A DNA stretch of 64,000 nt, from contig CADCGK010000005.1 of assembly GCA_902800965.1 (NCBI GenBank), positions 124,001 to 188,000 of the forward strand, in the 5' to 3' direction. The notes beneath the pieces are model-generated. The model was not told where the DNA came from and ran no database searches. It saw only the letters and a program-made list of their open reading frames with translations. Position numbers and translations under genes: made by a program. This DNA comes from an uncultured Bacteroidia bacterium (GTDB lineage Bacteria; Bacteroidota; Bacteroidia; Bacteroidales; F082). This document shows, one piece after another, positions 26,891 through 34,681 of the stretch (positions are counted from its first letter, which is position 1; every line of letters begins with the position of its first letter).

Positions 26891-28753
26891 ATGATAGATC
26901 TTAAAACCATAAAACTCATCATTTGGGACTTGGATGAGACGTTTTGGAAGGGCACGCTTTCCGAAGGGAGTGTGGCCGTGCCTGATGAAAACGCCCAATT
27001 GGTGAAAGATTTGACTGATTGTGGTATTATAAACTCCATCAGTTCTAAAAACGATTTTGAGCCAACCCGAGCTAAACTGCAAGATTTGGGTTTGTGGGAT
27101 TATTTCGTGTTTCCCTCGATAAATTGGGATAGTAAAGGTCCCCAACTCCAAGACAAGATCGACAAAATGGCCCTTCGCCCAGTCAATGTGTTGTTTTTGG
27201 ATGACAACCCGTCGAATCTGGGAGAGGCCAGGCATTTTTTGCCCGATATCCAAACAGGTGGTCCGGAGTGTATCAGGGAACTCATTGAGCAGGTCAATGA
27301 GATGGAGAAAAAAGACTTGAAGCACAAGCGTATCAATCAATACAAGATATTGGAAGAAAAAGATACAGCATCCAAGTCTTATGCGAGTAGTGAGGATTTT
27401 TTGTATGACAGTCATATCCAAGTCGTGGTCCATCGTGATTGCTTGGCTCAAATCCAGCGTATCCATGAACTCCTGATGCGAAGCAACCAATTGAATTATA
27501 CCAAAAACCGAGTGGGCATCGAGGAACTTGAAACAGTCATGAAGAGCCCTGATTATGATTGCGGCTATGTGACAGTCACCGACCGTTTTGGCGATTATGG
27601 AATTGTCGGATTTTATGCCAAGACAGGTGACCGACTTGAGCATTTCTTCTTCTCATGTCGGACTATGGGGCAGAAAATCGAGCAATGGGTTTATGCCCAG
27701 TTGGGGTTCCCTGAGCTGGAAGTTGTGGGTGAAGTGCGTACAAAACTTAACAAGACAGAATGTCCTGGTTGGATCAATCATGATGTTGGAATCTGTAATG
27801 AGGTTCAACAATCTTCGGATGAAGCCCTGGTGTGCAACATCTTGATGAAAGGCCCTTGCGATTTGTCACATTCACAAATGTACATCAAGAGTGGCGGCCT
27901 TTTTGATACGGAGTTCACCTATGTGAGCAATGCCGAAGGGCAAACCATAGATGCTTACAATCATTCGGTTCATATTGAGGGCTTACATACTTATTCGGAT
28001 GAAGATAAGCGTCAGATTGTAGAGGATTGCATCTTCGTGGATCCCGCCATGCTTTCAGGAGGCTTCTTCACCAAAGGTTATGATGTGATCTTCTTGAGTA
28101 CATTGATAGAGTCCAGTTACTATATTTACCAGAAGAAAGGTACGGAGATACGGGTGGTGTTTGGCGGTGAAGATCTGACGAACCCTGACAATTGGCAAGG
28201 CTATTGTGACGGAACGATCTATACGGGTGGAAACAAGTTTACAATGGATTATTTGCGTGATTTCTCCAACAAGTATGAGAGTGTTGGCAGGACCACACCC
28301 GAAATGTATGTGGGCTTTTTGGAGAAATGCATGCAGTGGCTTCCCCAAAAGACACATCTGTGTTTGATTTTGGGTGCAACGAAGATATACGAGGGAGACG
28401 AGGAAGCAAGGTTGGCGCATCAACGGCTGAATGAAGCTGTGAAAGGCTTTTCGAAAGACCATGAAAGGGTTCGCTTTTTGGAGATTGACGATTGTGCGCA
28501 TGACAAATCGGATTTTGCAGGCGATATCAATCACTTCTCTACTCGGGTTTATTATGAATTGGCTCATCAGATGATCAATGTCATCCGTTCTGTGACAGGG
28601 CATGACATCGAATCGTATTCTTCCACCATGGCTCATTTTGACCATGTGTTGTTGAAGATTCGTAAGGGGGTGAAGAGGGTCTTCAAACCCGAGGGCAGGA
28701 TGTATGGAGCTTTGAAAAAAGTATATAACAAAGTCTATAAAGAGAGGAAATGA
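26891..28753 (+). CDS. FkbH-like protein: HAD, acyltransferase-like and SGNH-like domains
   Basis: Protein of 620 residues. The N-terminal FkbH/HAD-IIIC domain has LIIWDLDETFWKGTLSEG with Asp13 and Asp15, and VLFLDDNPSNLGEARHFLPD. A GNAT-like segment follows (about 170-290, VTVTDRFGDYGIVGFYA). A C-terminal region from about 310 looks SGNH-hydrolase-like, with KGPCDLSH in the block I position, TGGNKF, and a D-x-x-H motif in GDINHFS near residue 545. In polyketide pathways FkbH loads a phosphoglycerate-derived glyceryl unit on a carrier protein; no carrier gene is visible here. The expected block I Ser of the SGNH site is not clear. Proposed role: acyl or glyceryl modification of the glycan. 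Confidence 0.82.
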   Translation: MIDLKTIKLIIWDLDETFWKGTLSEGSVAVPDENAQLVKDLTDCGIINSISSKNDFEPTRAKLQDLGLWDYFVFPSINWDSKGPQLQDKIDKMALRPVNVLFLDDNPSNLGEARHFLPDIQTGGPECIRELIEQVNEMEKKDLKHKRINQYKILEEKDTASKSYASSEDFLYDSHIQVVVHRDCLAQIQRIHELLMRSNQLNYTKNRVGIEELETVMKSPDYDCGYVTVTDRFGDYGIVGFYAKTGDRLEHFFFSCRTMGQKIEQWVYAQLGFPELEVVGEVRTKLNKTECPGWINHDVGICNEVQQSSDEALVCNILMKGPCDLSHSQMYIKSGGLFDTEFTYVSNAEGQTIDAYNHSVHIEGLHTYSDEDKRQIVEDCIFVDPAMLSGGFFTKGYDVIFLSTLIESSYYIYQKKGTEIRVVFGGEDLTNPDNWQGYCDGTIYTGGNKFTMDYLRDFSNKYESVGRTTPEMYVGFLEKCMQWLPQKTHLCLILGATKIYEGDEEARLAHQRLNEAVKGFSKDHERVRFLEIDDCAHDKSDFAGDINHFSTRVYYELAHQMINVIRSVTGHDIESYSSTMAHFDHVLLKIRKGVKRVFKPEGRMYGALKKVYNKVYKERK

Positions 28754-29835
28754 AAGTAACGTTGATTGCGGGCGCCCGTCCCAATTTCATGAAGATTGCT
28801 CCGCTGATTCATGCCATCAAGAAGGCACAACTGCAGGGTAAGGATATACAATACCGTTTGGTCCACACTGGTCAGCATTATGACCGGCAGATGAGTGAGA
28901 CTTTCTTTGAAGAGCTCAATATCCCGAAGCCCGATGTGAATTTTGGCTGCGGAGGAGGTACTCAAGCCGAACAGACCGCTGCCATCATGGTCGCCTTCGA
29001 AAAAGACCTGATGGAGCACCCGACCGACTTGGTCCTGGTGGTGGGCGATGTGACTTCAACCATGGCTTGCTCCATTGTGGCCAAAAAACTATGTACAAAA
29101 GTGGCCCATGTGGAGGCGGGTATCCGCTCTTGGGACTTGACCATGCCCGAGGAGATCAACCGTATGGTGACGGATAGCTTGGCCGATTATTTCTTTACCA
29201 CCTCCGAGGTCGCCAACATGAACTTGCGTCGCTTCGGGGTAGAGGAGAATCATCTGTTCTTCGTTGGAAATGTAATGATAGACACCTTGTTGGCCAACCG
29301 TTCGCGTTTTGTCCAACCAGCCGTTTATAATGAGTTGAACTTGAAGCCGCAGCAGTTCTTGACTTTGACCATGCACCGCCCTGCGAATGTAGATGAGGCA
29401 GAGAAATTAAAGCGTCTGATGAACGAGATTGTCACAAACGTCCATGGTTTACCGATTGTGTTTCCTATCCATCCACGCACGGCCAAGATTTTTAAGGATT
29501 TGGGCATAGAAGCGCCCAACCTGCACATCGTGGAGCCGATGGGCTATTTGGAATTCAACTATCTGGTAGAACGCGCCAAAGCCGTCATTACCGACAGCGG
29601 TGGGATTACTGAAGAGACCACGGTGATGGGCGTGCCGTGCATCACGTTGCGCGACAATACGGAACGCCCCGAGACTTGTACTATGGGCACCAATGAACTG
29701 ATTGGAACAGATCCTGACCGTATCAAGCCTGCATTGGATAGACTTTTTGCAGGACAATGGAAGAAAGGCTGCATCCCGCCCCTGTGGGATGGACATGCGG
29801 CGGAGCGCATTGTAGATGTTCTATTGTCGTTATAA
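28750..29835 (+). CDS. wecB: UDP-N-acetylglucosamine 2-epimerase (non-hydrolysing)
   Basis: Converts UDP-GlcNAc to UDP-ManNAc. 361 residues. Motifs of the non-hydrolysing epimerase: GARPNFMKIAPLI, HTGQHYD, VVGDVTST, HVEAGIRS, MPEEINR, TMHRPANVD, ITDSGGITEE and LRDNTERPET. ManNAc or a derivative such as ManNAcA would thus be available to the glycan. It overlaps the FkbH-like gene by 4 bases. Confidence 0.95.
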   Translation: MKVTLIAGARPNFMKIAPLIHAIKKAQLQGKDIQYRLVHTGQHYDRQMSETFFEELNIPKPDVNFGCGGGTQAEQTAAIMVAFEKDLMEHPTDLVLVVGDVTSTMACSIVAKKLCTKVAHVEAGIRSWDLTMPEEINRMVTDSLADYFFTTSEVANMNLRRFGVEENHLFFVGNVMIDTLLANRSRFVQPAVYNELNLKPQQFLTLTMHRPANVDEAEKLKRLMNEIVTNVHGLPIVFPIHPRTAKIFKDLGIEAPNLHIVEPMGYLEFNYLVERAKAVITDSGGITEETTVMGVPCITLRDNTERPETCTMGTNELIGTDPDRIKPALDRLFAGQWKKGCIPPLWDGHAAERIVDVLLSL

Positions 29836-29838
29836 CAA

Positions 29839-30570
29839 ATGGATTTTACATTAACTAAGTATAGAGAACTCTTGTCCGCTTTGCGGAATTATGGAGACGT
29901 GACTCTTCGTCACGATGTGGACCTGAAACCGCAAAATAGTTTGAGGACGGCCCGAATAGAGAAGGAATTGGGCTGGAAAGCGACGTATTACTTTCGTGCC
30001 GTTCCTGAAAGCTGGGACGATAACATCATTCTTGAAATCGCCTCTTTGGGTCATGAAATTGGCTATCATTACGAATCGCTGACAACATGTGACGGCAATT
30101 TAGAAGCCGCCTATCAAGATTTTTGCCAAAATCTCGAGAAACTACGGGCTTTGGTGCCGGTGTCAAGTATCTGCATGCACGGCAGCCCGAAATCGAAATG
30201 GGATAGCCGGGATCTATGGAAACATTATGACTATCATGCGTTGGGTATTTCTTTTGAACCTTATCTTGATACAGATTTCTCGAAGTGCTTTTACCTAACA
30301 GATACAGGGCGCCTGTGGGATGGCTTCAAGGTCAGTATCAGAGATAAGATCCCGGTTTACCAAGAAGAATGGGTTCAGAAAGGATGGGTTTACCATTCGA
30401 CTAATGACATCATAAAAGCAATTGGTGAGGGAAGTTTGCCTAAGTGCCTAATGATCACAACGCATCCGCAACGATGGACCGATAATACTGTTGCTTGGCT
30501 CAAAGAATTAGCGTCCCAAACAATAAAAAATGCAGTGAAGTGGGTGATTGTCGCAAAAAAGAATCGTTGA
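29839..30570 (+). CDS. Polysaccharide deacetylase-like protein (WbmS-type)
   Basis: NodB-like protein of 243 residues. VTLRHDVDLKP holds the metal-binding Asp motif, GHEIGYHYES the His motif, and ICMHGSPKSKWDSRD and MITTHPQRW the later motifs. It lacks a signal peptide, so it would act inside the cell on a nucleotide- or lipid-linked sugar. Similar proteins are found in O-antigen loci. Immediately follows wecB (3-base gap); a role in processing a ManNAc-derived sugar is possible but unproven. Confidence 0.8.
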   Translation: MDFTLTKYRELLSALRNYGDVTLRHDVDLKPQNSLRTARIEKELGWKATYYFRAVPESWDDNIILEIASLGHEIGYHYESLTTCDGNLEAAYQDFCQNLEKLRALVPVSSICMHGSPKSKWDSRDLWKHYDYHALGISFEPYLDTDFSKCFYLTDTGRLWDGFKVSIRDKIPVYQEEWVQKGWVYHSTNDIIKAIGEGSLPKCLMITTHPQRWTDNTVAWLKELASQTIKNAVKWVIVAKKNR

Positions 30571-30594
30571 AATTGCTAGAATATTGTAATTTTG
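30567..30594 (+). promoter_or_regulatory. Probable promoter of the export/regulation genes
   Basis: TAATTTTG at 30587-30594 fits the TAnnTTTG -7 element, with TTG at 30567-30569 seventeen bases upstream. It lies in the first clear gap after a long run of overlapping genes, 22 bases before the wza-like start. Confidence 0.45.
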
Positions 30595-30616
30595 CAAATT
30601 ATTAATACCAGATACC

Positions 30617-31399
30617 ATGAAGTTTAATAGACTATTGATAGTGTTGGCCGCTACTGCCTTGATGGCCAGTTCCTGCATCTCTTCAAAAGAAGTGAGCTAT
30701 CTCCAGAACCTTAAACATAACCAGACCATCCCCTTGAATGGAAACTTCGAAGCAGTCATTAGTCCATACGACCAATTGCGTATCACTGTGGTGGGTGTTG
30801 GCGATGAAAAAGAGTTGGCTGAGCCATTCAATCCTTTTGGGAATGTCCAGAACTCGGGAGCCCAGAACTCGATCGGCTATCTGGTCGATGTTCATGGTGA
30901 CATCCAGTTCCCCACTTTAGGGAAACTACATGTGCAGGACATGACTCGTATCCAGCTTCAGGAAGCCATCAAAAACAAACTCATTGCCGGTGGTTACATG
31001 AATAATCCCATGGTTGATGTGAGATTCCTGAACTTCAGGGTCTTTGTGCTTGGCACCTCGGATGGTGGAAAGGTGTTGAATATCGACAACGAACGCTGCA
31101 CCTTCCTGGAAGCATTGGCCATGGCAGGAGGACTGAACCAATACACGAAACGCGATAAGATTGCTGTCATGCGTGAAGAGAATGGCAAAATTGTCACCCG
31201 TTTTTTGGACCCTCGCTCCACCGACGTGATCTATGACCCTTATTTCTTGTTGCAACAAAATGACATTATCGTAACACAATCGTTCCGTAGGGCTTATACG
31301 CAACAGAACTTTGACAGAACCGTTACTATCGTTTCAGCGTTGGCATCGGTGCTTTCGTCGGCAGCTATGATCTATTTGGTGGTAACTGGACAAAAATAA
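30617..31399 (+). CDS. Outer-membrane polysaccharide export lipoprotein (Wza/OPX family)
   Basis: Predicted outer-membrane export channel component, 260 residues. The lipoprotein signal ends LMASSC with Cys20. The polysaccharide-export domain (ISPYDQLRITVVGVGDEKEL, YLVDVHGDIQFPTLGKLHV) is followed by SLBB-type segments (RVFVLGTSDGGKVLNID, TFLEALAMAGGLNQYTKRDK). A hydrophobic C-terminal helix (TIVSALASVLSSAAMIYLVV) matches the membrane-spanning helix of Wza-like proteins in Bacteroidetes. It works with the Wzc-like protein 27 bases downstream. Confidence 0.92.
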   Translation: MKFNRLLIVLAATALMASSCISSKEVSYLQNLKHNQTIPLNGNFEAVISPYDQLRITVVGVGDEKELAEPFNPFGNVQNSGAQNSIGYLVDVHGDIQFPTLGKLHVQDMTRIQLQEAIKNKLIAGGYMNNPMVDVRFLNFRVFVLGTSDGGKVLNIDNERCTFLEALAMAGGLNQYTKRDKIAVMREENGKIVTRFLDPRSTDVIYDPYFLLQQNDIIVTQSFRRAYTQQNFDRTVTIVSALASVLSSAAMIYLVVTGQK

Positions 31400-31426
31400 C
31401 ATTTTGAGATTGTCAACAACCCTAAG

Positions 31427-33922
31427 ATGAATACGAATACAAACAATAACGCGAAAGAAGACATGTCTTTCCTCGAAGAGGAATCCGCTGGAGGAATGCA
31501 GTTCAAGGACATTTTGTTCCTTTTTTTACGCAACATCCACTGGTTTATTCTGTGTGCTTTGATAGGAGGAGGCTTGGCTTATTATAAAGTGAAAGGTCAG
31601 GAGAAGATATACTCTAGTAGCACCTCCATCTTGCTTAAATCAGGTAATAGTGGAGGGTCCGAGTCGTTCCGTTCTTCTGCTCTCATGTATCAAATGACTG
31701 GGGGCGGTGGCGTGGCCATCAGTTCCATCAACAATGAAATCATCATCATCAAGTCGCAGACCTTGATGGAGAATGTGGTAAGAAAACTGCATCTCAACAC
31801 GAAATACTCTTATACTACTCGGTTGGCCAAGCGTAACAAGACTTTGTATAAGGATTCTCCAATTGAGGTCGCTTTCCCTGAGGCTAACGAACAGCTGTCG
31901 GCTTCGATGCTGGTGACGCCGAAGGATGGAAAAACAGCCGTGCTATCTAATTTCAACGGACAAGAAAACGTTCCGGCCATGACGGTAAAAGTAGGAGATA
32001 CAGTGAACTCTCCTGTGGGAAAGATCGTTGTGAATTATACATGGTTTTACAATGATTATTTTAATGGTATCTCGATTTTGGTGCAACAGGTTCCCGTGAC
32101 AGTAGTGGCCGCTCAATATCGTCAGGCAGTCAGCGTGACTCGTGATGACGAGAAAAACTCCATCCTGCGTTTGACTTTGGCCGACACCTCTCCAACACGT
32201 GCGGCAGATGTGCTGAATACCCTCGTGGAAGTCTATAATGAGGATTCAAAAGAAGACCAAAAAAGGATTTTGGCCTACTCAACAAAATACATCGACGAAC
32301 GTATTGCCTATCTTGATGGTGACATTGACTCGATTTCTCAACAAGTGGTCAGTTTCCAACAAAGGCATAATATCATTGACTTGGGTTCCTACGGTCAGTC
32401 GTTCGTCGCTTCTAGCGCCGAGTATTCCCAAGAGCTGAAAGAACTGGAAGTGCAACGCGGTTTGGCCCAGTATCTACTCGACTATGTGAATAACAACCAG
32501 GATCATGATCTCATTCCGAGTAATATGGGCTTGAAAGGTAAGACGGCTGCACTTATCGACAAGTATGATGAATTGGCGCTTCAGTTGAACAAATACAAGC
32601 AGGCGGGTACCATGAACAACCCTCAGGCGCAAGCCAAGATGTCGGAACTCATCACCTTGGAAGTCAGTGTCAAGGAATCGCTCATGTCGTACGTCTCAGA
32701 GCTTGATTCCCGCATTCGTTCCGCTTCGCAAGGCCGCCAGTCAGCCAACGCCCAAGTGCAGGCTGTTCCAGTGGAACAACTCCGCGTAAGAGCCATTGAA
32801 AGCAAAAAGCAGATCAAGGAAGGCCTGCTGTTGACCATGCTTACCAAACGAGAGGAACTGCTGCTGAATGAGCCTAAGATCGAGGCTTCAAGTAAGGTGA
32901 TTGACCAAGCTTGGGCTAACTATACCCCCATAGCACCCAAGCCTCGCAAAGAGGTGATGCGCGGCATTTTGATTGGATTGTTGATTCCTGTGGTGATTAT
33001 CGTCTTGCGTCGTCTGCTCGATACTAGGGTGCATTTCCGTGCCGATGTGGAGAAGCTGACCAAGACACCGTTCTTAGGTGAAATTCCTTTCAAAGAAAAG
33101 GCAAAAGACCATGCCATCGTGGTGAGGGAAAACGGCCGAGACTCGGTTTCAGAGGCTTTCCGATTGGTGCGTTCCAACTTGGAATACATGAAGAATGCCG
33201 ACCAAAAAGGTGGTCAGGTAGTGATGTTTACCTCGTTCATTGTGGCATCGGGTAAGACCTTCGTTTCCACAAACTTGGCTTCCAGCTTCGCCCATGCCAA
33301 CAAGAAAGTGGTGCTCGTTGACCTTGACATTCGTAAAGCCACCTTCAACAAAGTGTTCGGCATGCGGCCTAAGCAAGGCGTTTCAAGCTACCTCTCTGGT
33401 ACTGCTGAAAATGTGGAGGATCTGGTAGTGCCTGATCTGGTCACCCAGAACATGGACGTCATCTTCTCGGGACCGGTGCCGCCCAATCCAGCCGAATTGC
33501 TGATGAGCGAACGCCTCGACCAGTTGGTCGCCTACCTGCGTCAGCATTACGACTATGTCTTCTTGGATAACGTGCCGCTGGGCATCGTGGCCGACCCGGA
33601 AATCGTCAAACGTGTGGTTGATGCTACCGTGTTTGTGGTGCGTGCAAACAAGACCGATAAACGCCTTGTGTCTGAACTTGAAAAGATATACAAGTCGGAG
33701 CGGTATCCAAACCTGGCTGTGGTGCTTAACTCAGTGAAATACAAGAAACACTCGAGTTACGGTTATGGCGGTTATGGCTATGGCTACGGCTACGGTTATG
33801 GCTATGGTTACGGCTACGGTTACGGAGGCTATGGTTACGGCTATGGCTATGGCGATGATGAAGATGGCAAGAAGAAGCACCGTCACCATCGTCACCATGA
33901 TCAAACTACTCAGGAGGACTAA
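31427..33922 (+). CDS. wzc: Wzc-like polysaccharide co-polymerase / tyrosine autokinase
   Basis: PCP-2a protein of 831 residues controlling chain length and export. There is an inner-membrane helix near residues 36-53 (IHWFILCALIGGGLAYY), a long periplasmic coiled-coil region with the conserved PRKEVMRG before the second helix, and a cytoplasmic BY-kinase domain. The kinase has Walker A VASGKT near residue 608, Walker A' VVLVDLDIR and Walker B YVFLDNVPLG. The C-terminal tail is extraordinary: 15 Tyr alternating with Gly, then an acidic patch and a KKKHRHHRHH basic stretch. Tyrosine clusters at this place are the usual autophosphorylation sites; here the cluster is a DNA repeat that may vary in length. 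Confidence 0.93.
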   Translation: MNTNTNNNAKEDMSFLEEESAGGMQFKDILFLFLRNIHWFILCALIGGGLAYYKVKGQEKIYSSSTSILLKSGNSGGSESFRSSALMYQMTGGGGVAISSINNEIIIIKSQTLMENVVRKLHLNTKYSYTTRLAKRNKTLYKDSPIEVAFPEANEQLSASMLVTPKDGKTAVLSNFNGQENVPAMTVKVGDTVNSPVGKIVVNYTWFYNDYFNGISILVQQVPVTVVAAQYRQAVSVTRDDEKNSILRLTLADTSPTRAADVLNTLVEVYNEDSKEDQKRILAYSTKYIDERIAYLDGDIDSISQQVVSFQQRHNIIDLGSYGQSFVASSAEYSQELKELEVQRGLAQYLLDYVNNNQDHDLIPSNMGLKGKTAALIDKYDELALQLNKYKQAGTMNNPQAQAKMSELITLEVSVKESLMSYVSELDSRIRSASQGRQSANAQVQAVPVEQLRVRAIESKKQIKEGLLLTMLTKREELLLNEPKIEASSKVIDQAWANYTPIAPKPRKEVMRGILIGLLIPVVIIVLRRLLDTRVHFRADVEKLTKTPFLGEIPFKEKAKDHAIVVRENGRDSVSEAFRLVRSNLEYMKNADQKGGQVVMFTSFIVASGKTFVSTNLASSFAHANKKVVLVDLDIRKATFNKVFGMRPKQGVSSYLSGTAENVEDLVVPDLVTQNMDVIFSGPVPPNPAELLMSERLDQLVAYLRQHYDYVFLDNVPLGIVADPEIVKRVVDATVFVVRANKTDKRLVSELEKIYKSERYPNLAVVLNSVKYKKHSSYGYGGYGYGYGYGYGYGYGYGYGGYGYGYGYGDDEDGKKKHRHHRHHDQTTQED
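33758..33853 (+). repeat. In-frame hexanucleotide repeat encoding a (Tyr-Gly)n tail
   Basis: Thirty-two codons made almost only of TAY and GGN in alternation, 15 Tyr and 17 Gly, with a 6-base period (TAYGGY). It forms the phosphorylatable tail of the Wzc-like kinase. Degenerate third positions show that it is not freshly expanded, but such tracts can still change length. Confidence 0.9.
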
Positions 33923-34651
33923 ATGGTTTTTGATTTATTCAAGTCAAGCCTTCCGGATGGTTTTCTCGCGGGGGCTTGCGATATGCACTCACATTTACTG
34001 CCGGGAGTGGACGACGGGTTCAAGTCGTTCGAGGATTCAATGGAAGGGTTGGCAAAGCTGAAAGCCAAAGGCTTCGTGAAGGCAAAGATGACACCGCATT
34101 TCATGAAGGATTACCCTGAGAACATCCGAGAGACCATAGAGCATAAATACCAAGACTTCCTTCAAAAAGCTGGAAACGACCTGCCGATGGAGCTTACCTT
34201 AGGTGGCGAATACATGTTGGATTCTCACTTTCTGAATCGCTTCGAGGAGGGCTTCCTGACACTTGACAAGATGCAGTCGTTGGTGCTTTGTGAGACATCC
34301 TACATGATGATGGATCCCATGGCGAAGGACATGCTGTATCAGGTGATGCTGAAAGGCTACCAGCCCGTGATCGCCCACCCTGAACGTTATATGTACGCCT
34401 CCAAGCCGATGTATAAGCGGTGGAAAGACAGGGAATACCTGTTCCAGCTGAACTTGTTCTCGCTGTCGGGTGTCTATGGCAAACCGGCGGAAGAAAAAGC
34501 GAGAATGATGCTGAAGGAGGGGCTTTACGACTATGTGGGCACAGATCTGCATAGGGTGGCCAACCTCGAATCCAAGATTTCGTCCATAAAGCTTTCCAAG
34601 AAGGAATTGGATCGATTGTCGGTTCTGTTGGAAAACAACAAGAAACTATAA
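33923..34651 (+). CDS. PHP-family protein-tyrosine phosphatase (CpsB/YwqE-like)
   Basis: Metal-dependent phosphatase of 242 residues that should dephosphorylate the Wzc-like kinase. PHP motifs: DMHSHLLPGVDDG (residues 20-32), MTPHFMKD, LGGEYMLD, VIAHPERYMY and VGTDLHRV. Its ATG directly follows the kinase stop, so kinase and phosphatase are made together. A strong hairpin terminator begins at its stop codon. Confidence 0.93.
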   Translation: MVFDLFKSSLPDGFLAGACDMHSHLLPGVDDGFKSFEDSMEGLAKLKAKGFVKAKMTPHFMKDYPENIRETIEHKYQDFLQKAGNDLPMELTLGGEYMLDSHFLNRFEEGFLTLDKMQSLVLCETSYMMMDPMAKDMLYQVMLKGYQPVIAHPERYMYASKPMYKRWKDREYLFQLNLFSLSGVYGKPAEEKARMMLKEGLYDYVGTDLHRVANLESKISSIKLSKKELDRLSVLLENNKKL

Positions 34652-34680
34652 AAAAAGCAGCGCCTAAGCGCTGCTTTTTT
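34651..34680. terminator. Bidirectional rho-independent terminator
   Basis: A perfect 13-bp stem (AAAAAAGCAGCGC, 34651-34663; loop CTAA; GCGCTGCTTTTTT, 34668-34680) with A and T runs on the two sides. It can end the glycan operon from the left and the patatin gene from the right. Confidence 0.92.
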
Positions 34681-34681
34681 G

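Noticed and set aside
33758..33853. Tandem repeat considered as a CRISPR or non-coding satellite
   Set aside because: Units are 6 bases, in frame in the kinase gene, without spacers; no cas genes are present.
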